From the NCBI GenBank assembly GCA_003537575.1, contig DPRS01000036.1:3398-67397 (forward strand): DNA of 64,000 nucleotides, in the 5' to 3' direction. A program made the translations under genes and the position numbers. Positions 43,023 to 50,838 of the stretch are shown piece by piece. This stretch comes from Oxalobacteraceae bacterium (lineage in GTDB: Bacteria; Pseudomonadota; Gammaproteobacteria; Burkholderiales; Burkholderiaceae_D). The stretch's first letter is position 1, and every line of letters starts with the position of its first letter. The notes under the pieces are model-generated. The model worked only from the letters and a program-made list of their open reading frames with translations, searched no databases and had not been told where the DNA came from.

Positions 43023-43891
43023 ACTACGCGGAACGCACTTTAGCTTTCCCCTGCCAGGGCGAGCAGTTGTACGGGATTCTCAGCCTGCCCGAACAAGCCA
43101 GCGCACGGGGTGTGCTGATCGTGGTTGGAGGACCGCAATACCGTGCCGGCAGCCATCGGCAATTCACCTTGCTGGCCCGGCATCTCGCCTCGCACGGCAT
43201 TCCTGTCATGCGCTTCGACTATCGCGGCATGGGCGATAGCCATGGCGCCGCTAGAAACTTTGAAGATGTCAGCGCAGATATCCGCGCGGCCATCGACCAG
43301 TTCATGACGGCAGCGCCCGCCCTGCGGGAAGTCGTGCTGTGGGGCTTGTGCGACGCTGCATCCGCCGCGCTCTTTTATGCCCACCAGGACGAACGTGTTT
43401 GCGGACTGGCGCTGCTCAATCCATGGGTCCGGACCGAACAAGGATTGGCCAAGGCTTATCTCAAGCGCTATTACCTGAAACGCGCTTTCGACACCGCACT
43501 TTGGCAAAAAATCGTGCGCGGTGGCTTTGACATTCAAACGGCAACCCGTTCGCTGCTGGGCATGATGCGTACGGTGCTGCGAGCGCGCAGGCATGCTAGC
43601 CGGTGGCAAGCATCAGGCTCGGCGGAACAACCCGGCGCGCTTTCCCTGCCTGAGAAGATGTACGACGGACTCCGCCGCTTCAATGGCAATGTTTTGCTGG
43701 TATTAAGCGGCGACGACATGACCGCGCAAGAATTTTCGGAATTGATTTCCGCATCGGGAAAATGGCGCAAGCTGCTGCGCCATCGAAAAATACAACGTCA
43801 GCACCTGGCAGCCGCCAACCACACCTTTTCACGACATGAATGGCGCGACCAGGTTGCTGCCTGGACCAGGGACTGGATACGAGGATGGTAA
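43019..43891 (+). CDS. Exosortase-A-associated hydrolase 1 (TIGR03100 type)
   Basis: A 290-residue alpha/beta hydrolase. VVGGPQYRAGSHRQFTLLAR is a family block; the elbow is WGLCDAASAA, with Cys where Ser is usual. FDYRGMGDSHG matches the exosortase-A hydrolase 1 group. The role is unknown but the gene is constant in exosortase-A loci. It is convergent with the PhyH gene that follows. Confidence 0.9.
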   Translation: MNYAERTLAFPCQGEQLYGILSLPEQASARGVLIVVGGPQYRAGSHRQFTLLARHLASHGIPVMRFDYRGMGDSHGAARNFEDVSADIRAAIDQFMTAAPALREVVLWGLCDAASAALFYAHQDERVCGLALLNPWVRTEQGLAKAYLKRYYLKRAFDTALWQKIVRGGFDIQTATRSLLGMMRTVLRARRHASRWQASGSAEQPGALSLPEKMYDGLRRFNGNVLLVLSGDDMTAQEFSELISASGKWRKLLRHRKIQRQHLAAANHTFSRHEWRDQVAAWTRDWIRGW

Positions 43892-43937
43892 CGCAGGGCC
43901 CATGCCTGCACGAAGCCCTGCTTCCAGCCAGCCTTGT

Positions 43938-44840
43938 TCACTGAAAAATCAATCGGTTGATATAGGGATCGAATTCATGCGCTCCTTGATAGTCAAGGGG
44001 ATGATAGCGATACATATAAACAGGCAAAATCGAATACTGAAATTGCAGCAAAAGTCGAGGCCGCATGGTGGGCACGGTCCCTTTGTGAATGCCATAGGTA
44101 TCCGCAGCAAAGGCGAAACCGGCGGGACCGATGGTTGCCACGACCTGACTTTCTCCGTATGCAGTTTTTACTTCCGCGTCGCTATACGGACGCAGTCGCA
44201 GCGGAGCACGCGTGCGATGAGTACCTTTTACATAGACATGCGGTCCGCCTCCTTCGTCGACATCCGTCAGATAGACGAACACCTTCATGAAGCGCCAGTC
44301 GTCCGAATCGCGATGAAAGGCCTGCAACCCCTCTCCTTCGCACTGCGCCGGGAAAGACCAGCGCATGCCGACCGCCGACAAGGTCGGTTTGCAGCCAATG
44401 TATCTTGCCGCCAAAGTCAAAAGTGCGGGATCGTTCGCCAATTGCAGGATGTGGGGGCAATCCAGAATGTCGTCAAGCCGGTAATCGGCCATGCGCACAC
44501 CCGGGGGAACCTCCTCAAGGGTAAAGCATCGCTTGCCGTGGCCATTCTCCTCCAGCAATTTGCCGGCCAGGGATTCGTGAATGTCCGCCAGTTGCTCCTT
44601 GGTGAAGCGCATTCCCAAGGAGGCATATCCGAAAACTCGGAGTGCTTCCAGAATGTCTTCGGCTTGCCTCACCGCGCCCGGCGCCATGGATACCGCTCCG
44701 GCACGCAAACGCACGCTGGCGCACAAGCTTGAAGCAACAAACTGGCGCAGGCGGGGTGCCGTGACTAGACGCTGAGCATAATAAAACAGGCTTTGTAATG
44801 GAGAAAATGCAGGACCAGGCTTTAGCTGAGCAAATTGCAT
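43938..44840 (-). CDS. Phytanoyl-CoA dioxygenase (PhyH) family protein
   Basis: A 300-residue Fe(II)/2-oxoglutarate oxygenase-type protein. FHRDSDDW supplies the His-x-Asp pair, TYGIHKGTV the distal His, and an Arg follows in MRPRLLLQF. The ATG at 44840 has GGAG 5 nt upstream. It lies on the minus strand between the exosortase-associated hydrolases and the GYWKNH block, so it interrupts an otherwise plus-strand locus. The substrate is unknown. Confidence 0.88.
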   Translation of the reverse strand: MQFAQLKPGPAFSPLQSLFYYAQRLVTAPRLRQFVASSLCASVRLRAGAVSMAPGAVRQAEDILEALRVFGYASLGMRFTKEQLADIHESLAGKLLEENGHGKRCFTLEEVPPGVRMADYRLDDILDCPHILQLANDPALLTLAARYIGCKPTLSAVGMRWSFPAQCEGEGLQAFHRDSDDWRFMKVFVYLTDVDEGGGPHVYVKGTHRTRAPLRLRPYSDAEVKTAYGESQVVATIGPAGFAFAADTYGIHKGTVPTMRPRLLLQFQYSILPVYMYRYHPLDYQGAHEFDPYINRLIFQ

Positions 44841-44996
44841 CACTTCTCCAAATCAGTATTAGTTATTATGAATGAACAAGGCGTCGGTAGTTTCTTTCGG
44901 CGGTTTCTTTTAAGATATTAACAGATTGATATTTAACAATTGTCTTTATTTTTTGATAAATCGCGATGGACTTGAATCCTCTAAGCAATTTCTAAA

Positions 44997-45013
44997 TGTC
45001 AGCGCTCTTTACA
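44997..45013 (+). promoter_or_regulatory. Candidate enhancer motif upstream of the GYWKNH gene
   Basis: TGTCAGCGCTCTTTACA shares 12 of 17 positions with TGTCGGCTTTTCTTACA upstream of the PEP-CTERM gene. It lies 96 bp before the -24 element. It is a candidate PrsR-binding site by position only. Confidence 0.35.
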
Positions 45014-45108
45014 GAAAATGAAAAATTTTACCAACAAGAAAAATCAACAGGAAAATTACTGAGCTAAGCTATTGATTCTTATTGTACAATTAACAAATTG
45101 TCCATATT

Positions 45109-45123
45109 TGGAATGTATATTGC
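45109..45123 (+). promoter_or_regulatory. Sigma-54 (-24/-12) promoter of the GYWKNH gene
   Basis: TGGAATGTATATTGC keeps the invariant GG and GC with correct spacing for TGGCAC-N5-TTGC, and the TTGC is exact; the CAC is replaced by AAT. It lies 100 bp upstream of the ATG at 45224. The rest of the 44841-45223 gap is AT-rich and otherwise empty. Confidence 0.6.
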
Positions 45124-45223
45124 TTTATGAAAATCGGGCAAGCTCGCAGTTTCTTTATGTCTGAATGAACAATACTGAATAACGACGCTGAATAACCAAA
45201 AAGACTTTCTGATGGAGCACAGC

Positions 45224-45802
45224 ATGACGATAAAGAAGGGCCAGAAGCACACCGAAAACAACAATTCCGGCTTGGCGAATGTCGATGAGGAATTGAATCA
45301 TGCTGCCAGCTCGCGCCGTCAATTCGCCAAAACCAGCCTCGGCATTTCGGGAGTCATTTTGAGTCTGGCAAGTCGCCCGGTCCTCGGGGATGTCGTCTGC
45401 AAATCGCCATCCGGTTTCTTGTCCGGCAATGCCAGCACCCATGGCCCGCAGCCGGTGTGCCAGGGAAGGTCGCCCGGCTACTGGAAAAATCATGTGGATA
45501 GCTGGCCGATTTCTACCGATACCCAATTCAACAGCGTCTTTCCGACAAGTCCATCTTCCGTCTACGCGCAATACACCTTTCTCCAGCTGCTCGATCCGAA
45601 GCCGGATGATTTCCAAAAGCTCGGCATGCATCTGGTTGCCGCATACCTGAATGCCATCAGCGGCTGGACGCCCTTCCTGACAGTCGAAACCATTCTCGCC
45701 ATGTTTGCCGAGTGGCAATCCAAAGGAACATTCTCGCCGACCGCCACCGTGCAATGGAGCGCAGCCGAGATTGTTAATTACTTAAAAGCCACGCAAGCCT
45801 GA
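45224..45802 (+). CDS. Tat-exported protein with GYWKNH motif
   Basis: A 192-residue protein. A canonical twin-arginine motif SRRQFAK is followed by a hydrophobic segment (GISGVILSLASRPVLG). Then CKSPSG and VCQGRSPGYWKNHVDSWP, a Cys-and-GYWKNH motif seen in various extracellular proteins, and a helical C-terminal part. Start ATG 45224 has GGAG 6 nt upstream; an ATG at 45212 is the alternative. It precedes the PqqD-like, HprK-like and nucleotidyltransferase genes on one strand, and it may be a substrate of that set. Function unknown. Confidence 0.8.
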   Translation: MTIKKGQKHTENNNSGLANVDEELNHAASSRRQFAKTSLGISGVILSLASRPVLGDVVCKSPSGFLSGNASTHGPQPVCQGRSPGYWKNHVDSWPISTDTQFNSVFPTSPSSVYAQYTFLQLLDPKPDDFQKLGMHLVAAYLNAISGWTPFLTVETILAMFAEWQSKGTFSPTATVQWSAAEIVNYLKATQA

Positions 45803-45843
45803 CAAGCACGATTGCGAGCAATGCCTTTTCTGTTCATCAGCGG

Positions 45844-46134
45844 ATGTCAAAGCCCATGATATGGCACATCATTTCTCCGCTTTCGCTGCACATGCGCGTC
45901 TGGGGCAATGAAGCGGTGGCCTATGATGCCTTGTCCGGCAATACGCATCTGCTCAGCCTTGCCGCGGCCCAGGTGCTTGCAAAAATCAGGGAAGCGCCGG
46001 CGCATGCCGCTTCCCTGGCACAAGTCCTGACGGATCTGGCCCCGGGCGAGTCTATCGACGAAAGCCATGCAAAGCTGGAAGCCATACTCGCCGAGCTCGC
46101 TGGCATTTTCCTGATCACTCCTGCGGCGCCTTGA
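45844..46134 (+). CDS. PqqD-like peptide chaperone (HPr-rel-A type)
   Basis: A 96-residue protein of the PqqD-like RRE fold: WHIISPLSLHMRVWGNEAVAYDALSGNTHLLSLAAAQVLAKIREAP and a C-terminal helix. PqqD-type domains bind precursor peptides for RiPP enzymes. It overlaps the next gene by 4 nt (TTGA). The combination with an HprK-like kinase matches what I know as the HPr-rel-A system. Confidence 0.82.
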   Translation: MSKPMIWHIISPLSLHMRVWGNEAVAYDALSGNTHLLSLAAAQVLAKIREAPAHAASLAQVLTDLAPGESIDESHAKLEAILAELAGIFLITPAAP

Positions 46135-47051
46135 AGATTTCCACCCTGAGCCCGGCACAGTTGCGCCAGCGTTTGCAAGATGCAGGCTTATGCATCCGCA
46201 CGGGACCGTTCGTTACCCGCCTGCAGACTTCACTCGAAGCCGTCGCCGAAGGCATCGGCCTGATGTACGCCGACTACCCGCTGGCCGAAGATGCGGATTT
46301 CGTCGACTTCCATATCCGGCTTGCCTTGCCAAACGGTTTCAGGCGCTGGCTCAGGCCGCAAGTGCTGTTTCTGTTCGACGGCACGCGCACCTTCAAGCCG
46401 CTGCCCGCCGACCAGGCCTTTCCCATGCTGGAATGGGGCCTGAACTGGTGCGTCTCCAGCCACGCCCACAGCTACCTGATCATCCATGCCGCCGTGCTGG
46501 AGAGGCACGGCCATGCGGTCATCCTGCCGGCCCCGCCCGGTTCGGGCAAAAGCACCCTGTGCGCCGCCCTGACCCGGAACGGCTGGCGCCTGCTATCCGA
46601 CGAACTGACGCTCATCCGTCTCACGGATGGCGCCATCGTGCCGCTGCCGCGGCCAGTGAGCTTGAAAAATGCCTCGATCGACATCATGCGATCCCATGCG
46701 CCGGACGCCGTCTTCAGCCGCAAGGTCAGCGATACCATGAAAGGCACGGTAGCGCACATGAAAGCGCCCGCGGACAGCATCATCCGCGCCAACGAATGCG
46801 CACGCCCGGGCTGGGTGATCTTTCCCCGCTATGAAGCCGGCGCCGGCACCAGCCTCACGGAGGTTTCGAAAGCGCGCGCCTTCATGCGCGTCGCCGACAA
46901 CGCCTTCAATTACAGCTTGCTGGGAGAGCGCGGCTTTGCCAGCCTCGCGGGCCTGATCGATGCATCGCATTGCCATGACTTCACCTATAGCAAGCTGGAA
47001 GAAGCCCTCGACGTGTTCAACAACCTGCGGCCGCCGGCCAGGCTGACATGA
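46131..47051 (+). CDS. HprK-related kinase A
   Basis: A 306-residue protein. The Walker A is PAPPGSGKSTLCAAL (about residues 128-142), followed by LLSDELTLIRL, corresponding to the HPr kinase/phosphorylase C-terminal domain without the usual N-terminal domain. The start is a TTG overlapping the previous stop; no nearby ATG fits, and no strong Shine-Dalgarno is visible. No HPr gene is present in the window, so the target is unknown. It overlaps the nucleotidyltransferase gene by 4 nt. Confidence 0.86.
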   Translation: MKISTLSPAQLRQRLQDAGLCIRTGPFVTRLQTSLEAVAEGIGLMYADYPLAEDADFVDFHIRLALPNGFRRWLRPQVLFLFDGTRTFKPLPADQAFPMLEWGLNWCVSSHAHSYLIIHAAVLERHGHAVILPAPPGSGKSTLCAALTRNGWRLLSDELTLIRLTDGAIVPLPRPVSLKNASIDIMRSHAPDAVFSRKVSDTMKGTVAHMKAPADSIIRANECARPGWVIFPRYEAGAGTSLTEVSKARAFMRVADNAFNYSLLGERGFASLAGLIDASHCHDFTYSKLEEALDVFNNLRPPARLT

Positions 47052-48130
47052 CAGCGCCGCCGCTGTTATTGCAAGCGTTCCTCCAACCGGCCCGACTTGC
47101 TTCACTGGACCTGGCGCAATGGGACATGCTCATCCGCCAGGCCCGCAAGGCCAACCTGCTCGCCAGCCTGCATGCCCGCTTGCATGAGCATGACTTGCTA
47201 CCGCAAATACCGGCGCAGCCACGCGAACATCTCGCCTGGTCACATGCCATTGCAGAACGCCATGCGCTGGCGGTGCGCCAGGAAGTCGCGCTGATCCGCC
47301 AGGCGCTGGCCGCCAGCGGCGCTCCCGTCATCCTGCTGAAAGGCGCTGCCTACGTGATGGCGCAACTGCCCTGCGCGCGCGGGCGGCTTTTTTCCGACAT
47401 CGATATCCTGGTGCCGAAGGAGAAACTGGACGAAGTGGAAGCGGCGCTGATGATGCATGGCTGGGCAGCGACCCACCACGACGCCTATGACCAGCGCTAT
47501 TACCGCACCTGGATGCATGAATTGCCGCCGATGCGGCATATCCGGCGCATGACCGTCATCGACGTGCACCACGCGATCGTGCCGGAAACCGCCCCCATCC
47601 ATCCCGACCCTGCCAAATTGCGCGCAGCGGCATGCCGAATTGAAGGACATGCGGATTTGCTGATGCTGGCGCCGGCCGACATGGTCCTGCACAGCGCAGT
47701 GCATCTGTTCCATGACGGCGAACTGGAAAACGGCTTGCGCGACCTGGTCGACCTGCACGGCTTGTTGCAGCATTTCGGCAGCCAGCCGACGTTTTGGCCA
47801 TTACTGGTTGAACGGGCTGCGGCACTGGAACTGGTCCGGCCATTGTTTTACGCATTGCGCTATGCGCGCAGCATGCTGCATACGGAAATTCCCGCCGACA
47901 CGCTGGCATGCGTGGAGCAGGCTGGCAGCCCGGGAAAATCCTTGCTGACGCTGATGGATGCGCTGTTCCTGCGCGCCCTGCTGCCCGATCATCCGAGCTG
48001 CGCGGATCGTCTCAGCGGCGCCGCCCGCAAGATGCTGTACGTGCGTGCCAACTGGCTGCGCATGCCCCCACTGTTGCTGGCGCGCCACCTGCTTCACAAG
48101 GCTTTCATTTCGCCAAAAACGGAAGAGTGA
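47048..48130 (+). CDS. Nucleotidyltransferase family protein (NTP_transf_5-like)
   Basis: A 360-residue protein. The nucleotidyltransferase core is LKGAAYVMAQL ... RLFSDIDILVPKEKLDEVEAAL, with the DxD metal-binding pair. The C-terminal part is helical (IHPDPAKLRAAACRIEG; MVLHSAVHLFHDGEL). This family is often found with PqqD-like and HprK-like genes. It is translationally coupled to the kinase gene by a 4-nt overlap. Confidence 0.86.
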   Translation: MTAPPLLLQAFLQPARLASLDLAQWDMLIRQARKANLLASLHARLHEHDLLPQIPAQPREHLAWSHAIAERHALAVRQEVALIRQALAASGAPVILLKGAAYVMAQLPCARGRLFSDIDILVPKEKLDEVEAALMMHGWAATHHDAYDQRYYRTWMHELPPMRHIRRMTVIDVHHAIVPETAPIHPDPAKLRAAACRIEGHADLLMLAPADMVLHSAVHLFHDGELENGLRDLVDLHGLLQHFGSQPTFWPLLVERAAALELVRPLFYALRYARSMLHTEIPADTLACVEQAGSPGKSLLTLMDALFLRALLPDHPSCADRLSGAARKMLYVRANWLRMPPLLLARHLLHKAFISPKTEE

Positions 48131-48231
48131 CCAGCACGGGCCAAGGACTATTTATCCTCTTCGCCCGCGTTTTATTTTGCTGCCCGCAATCCAAATCAAG
48201 TGAATTCCTACTCTTTCCAACTTGTACTGGG

Positions 48232-48248
48232 TGTCGGCTTTTCTTACA
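48232..48248 (+). promoter_or_regulatory. Candidate enhancer motif upstream of the PEP-CTERM gene
   Basis: TGTCGGCTTTTCTTACA lies 42 bp before the -24 element and resembles the motif at 44997. A weaker GC-N3-TCTTACA match occurs before the third sigma-54 promoter. Proposed as a possible PrsR site only. Confidence 0.35.
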
Positions 48249-48289
48249 CCGCCCTATAGATTTTTCACTAAGTATTTGATTTTATTGGA

Positions 48290-48304
48290 TGGCACGCTAT
48301 CTGC
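48290..48304 (+). promoter_or_regulatory. Sigma-54 (-24/-12) promoter of the PEP-CTERM gene
   Basis: TGGCACGCTATCTGC matches TGGCACG-N4-TTGC with one difference (CTGC for TTGC) and correct spacing. It lies 66 bp upstream of the ATG at 48370. This implies an activator such as PrsR. Confidence 0.72.
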
Positions 48305-48369
48305 TTTATCGTTGCCGAAACACCAATGTTGTTAAAAGTACTTATCTCACTATCTTAGGGAAGAAAAAC

Positions 48370-49110
48370 ATGAAAACCATCAAGTCCTTGCTTGCCGGCG
48401 TCGCCCTGCTAGCTTCGGCCTCCGTTTTCGCGACGCCTGTCAACCTGGGCGGACCGGAAACGCCAAACCTGCAAACCGTCATCAATAACTTGTACACCAA
48501 CGCAGGCACCTCCACTGCAGGGGCACCGGACGTCAACCTGAATCAAGTGAACGAGGGGGGCACATTCCAGATCGAGGCCTCCGGCGGCTCCGTTTCCACC
48601 ATGATTATCGAAGTGGCTGGCAATGCCAGCACGAATACCTTTGGTATCTACGATATCAATGATCCGACGAAAACCCTGCAACTGTTCGGCGGCGGCGCTA
48701 CCAATGGCGGCCAAGTCTTACTCAGTGTCACGGACACCTTGCAGTTTTCGGTCAATTTCGGCGCCGGTGGCGTAGAGACATTCAGCAGCGCCCTGTTCGG
48801 CTATTACCTCGGCACCGTAAACGGCACGTTTTACTCGCAAGCCAGCCTGAATGGCGGCGACGATCATCTCGTCGCTTTCCAGGGCGATGGCGACTGGATC
48901 AAGTTGCCGACCAGGCCTGCCGCGCCATGGGGTGCGTCGAGCTTCATTCTCGCTTGGGAAGATCAAGCCCTGGCATCTTCCGACAAGGATTATCAAGACA
49001 TGGTGATCTATGTCGAATCCATCGCTGTCCCGGAACCCGGCTCGCTGGCTTTGCTGGGCCTGGGCCTGGCCGGCCTGGCAGGCTTTGCTCGCCGCAAGAA
49101 ACAAGCCTGA
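48370..49110 (+). CDS. PEP-CTERM sorting domain protein
   Basis: A 246-residue secreted protein: signal peptide (MKTIKSLLAGVALLASASVFA), a beta-rich body ending in WEDQALASSDKDYQDMVIYVES, resembling DUF4114, and a C-terminal PEP-CTERM tag VPEPGSLALLGLGLAGLAG followed by FARRKKQA. Exosortase A is expected to cut at the tag and attach or release the protein at the envelope or matrix. AGGGAAG precedes the ATG; the frame extends to 48289 but that ATG overlaps the promoter. It is transcribed from its own sigma-54 promoter and ends at a terminator. Confidence 0.94.
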   Translation: MKTIKSLLAGVALLASASVFATPVNLGGPETPNLQTVINNLYTNAGTSTAGAPDVNLNQVNEGGTFQIEASGGSVSTMIIEVAGNASTNTFGIYDINDPTKTLQLFGGGATNGGQVLLSVTDTLQFSVNFGAGGVETFSSALFGYYLGTVNGTFYSQASLNGGDDHLVAFQGDGDWIKLPTRPAAPWGASSFILAWEDQALASSDKDYQDMVIYVESIAVPEPGSLALLGLGLAGLAGFARRKKQA

Positions 49111-49166
49111 GGCCAAGCGTCAAATCAATAGCAGTAACGGCGGCATAGCCGCCCGTTCACTGATGA

Positions 49167-49197
49167 CCCTGTCTTTTTCGAAAGACAGGGTTTTTTT
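49167..49197 (+). terminator. Rho-independent terminator after the PEP-CTERM gene
   Basis: CCCTGTCTTT (49167-49176), loop TTCG, AAAGACAGGG (49181-49190) and seven T residues. It ends the transcript 57 nt after the stop. Confidence 0.9.
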
Positions 49198-49264
49198 GCT
49201 TGGAGCCAAACAAGCTGCGCCCACGATAAACCGGGCAATAAATTGAACTATATAGCTGGCCTTT

Positions 49265-49306
49265 TTTCTTGCAATAAATTTCCATAAGGAAATTTATTGC
49301 AAGAAA
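49265..49306. repeat. Perfect 19-bp inverted repeat with 4-nt loop
   Basis: TTTCTTGCAATAAATTTCC (49265-49283), loop ATAA, then its exact complement (49288-49306). It lies 116 bp upstream of the sugar transferase gene. No T-tract follows, so it is unlike the terminator just upstream. A cruciform or RNA hairpin for regulation is possible. Confidence 0.65.
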
Positions 49307-49421
49307 TCGAAAAATATTGGCATAAAACTACCAATATGATGGGAAACATGGTGGAAATATAGTAATCTTTCCAAACCAACAATGTTTCAAATTTGCTTAC
49401 TACGTACTGCCTGAGGAACAA

Positions 49422-50819
49422 ATGTTACGGATATCCAATCATCATGTTTCCAAAATAATTTCCGTATTGTTTCTCCTGGAAGTTCTTATTTTGCTGGTAT
49501 CGGTCTATCTCGGCATCGCCATCCGTTTCCGGGATGGCATGATCGGTTTATCACTGTCCTTTGACAGGATTATTCTTCCAGCTAGCGCATTCGCCGTGAC
49601 CATGCTTTTCAGCATGAGCGCGCTGGGCATGTATCAGCTCAAATACCGCGAGGGCTTTCGCAACACGCTCTTGCGTCTGATGCCCGCCTTCGCCCTTGGT
49701 TTCGGTATCCTTACCCTGGTTTTTTATCTCTTGCCTGATCTCTATTTCGGTCGCGGGATTCTGGGCCTCGTGATCATTATCTCGGCAACCGGAATCCTGC
49801 TCGCGCGCGTACTGATCTATAAATCCTCCGAATTCGGCTTGCTCGAATCGCGCATCATCTTTTTGGGCAGCGGAGCCTTGGCCAGGGAATGCGGCGAACT
49901 TGCCATGCACAATATCGCCTACCACAAGTACAACATTGTCGGCTACGTACCGGTGGCCAAAGAAGAGACTTGCATTGCGCCAGCAAATTTACTGCCAAAC
50001 GATGAATCCTTAACTGCGCTGACTGCCAAACACAATGTCAGCGAAATCATCGTATCAGTACAAAATCGCCGCGGCGGCAATCTGCCTATCAAGGAGCTTC
50101 TGGACTGCAAGCTCTATGGCGTCAAGGTGACGGATGCCGCGACTTTTTTTGAACGGGAAGCATGCCAGATCCGGGTCGATTCCCTGCAACCGAGCTGGCT
50201 GGTGTTCGGCACCGGTTTCGATCAAAGTTTTTTGCGTGCCTTTTGCAAACGCAGCTTCGATCTGGTGGTCAGCCTTGTTATTTTCACAGTGTCGATCCCG
50301 GCGATGCTGATCACCGCCCTGTGCATCTACCTGGAGGACAGAGGGCCGATCCTGTACAAGCAGGAGCGGGTCGGCAAGGATGGCCAACCCTACATGGTCC
50401 TGAAGTTCCGCAGCATGCGCAACGACGCCGAAAAGGCTGGTAAACCACAGTGGGCGAAATCGAACGATCCGCGCACCACGCGCATCGGCGCCATCATCCG
50501 CAAGCTGCGCATTGACGAACTGCCGCAGATCCTGAATGTGCTGAAAGGCGAGATGAGCTTTGTCGGACCACGTCCGGAACGCCCCTTCTTCGTGCAGCAG
50601 CTGAATGAACAAATCCCCTTCTATAACGTCAGGCACAGCATCAAGCCGGGCATCACCGGCATGGCGCAGGTGCGTTATCCGTATGGCGCCTCGGTCGAGG
50701 ATGCTGTGCAAAAGCTGCAGTACGACCTCTACTACGTCAAGAACAACAGCCTGTTCCTCGACATCCTGATCCTGATCGATACCCTGCAGGTGGTATTACT
50801 GGGCAAGGGCGCACGATGA
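49422..50819 (+). CDS. PEP-CTERM-associated sugar transferase (EpsB_2/TIGR03013 type)
   Basis: A 465-residue membrane enzyme. The N-terminal half has membrane helices and a nucleotide-binding-like domain (RIIFLGSGALARECGELAMH). The C-terminal bacterial sugar transferase domain shows KRSFDLVVSLVIFTVSIPAM, GPILYKQERVGKDGQPYMVLKFRSMRNDAEK, RKLRIDELPQILNVLKGEMSFVGPRPERP. It transfers the first sugar phosphate to undecaprenyl phosphate, starting the repeat unit. GAGGAACAA precedes the ATG. Confidence 0.95.
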   Translation: MLRISNHHVSKIISVLFLLEVLILLVSVYLGIAIRFRDGMIGLSLSFDRIILPASAFAVTMLFSMSALGMYQLKYREGFRNTLLRLMPAFALGFGILTLVFYLLPDLYFGRGILGLVIIISATGILLARVLIYKSSEFGLLESRIIFLGSGALARECGELAMHNIAYHKYNIVGYVPVAKEETCIAPANLLPNDESLTALTAKHNVSEIIVSVQNRRGGNLPIKELLDCKLYGVKVTDAATFFEREACQIRVDSLQPSWLVFGTGFDQSFLRAFCKRSFDLVVSLVIFTVSIPAMLITALCIYLEDRGPILYKQERVGKDGQPYMVLKFRSMRNDAEKAGKPQWAKSNDPRTTRIGAIIRKLRIDELPQILNVLKGEMSFVGPRPERPFFVQQLNEQIPFYNVRHSIKPGITGMAQVRYPYGASVEDAVQKLQYDLYYVKNNSLFLDILILIDTLQVVLLGKGAR

Positions 50820-50838
50820 GGCAGTCTGAGCGTCCGCC

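Noticed and set aside
49265..49306. Reading this palindrome as a transcription terminator
   Set aside because: No T-tract on either strand, and a normal terminator already lies just upstream.
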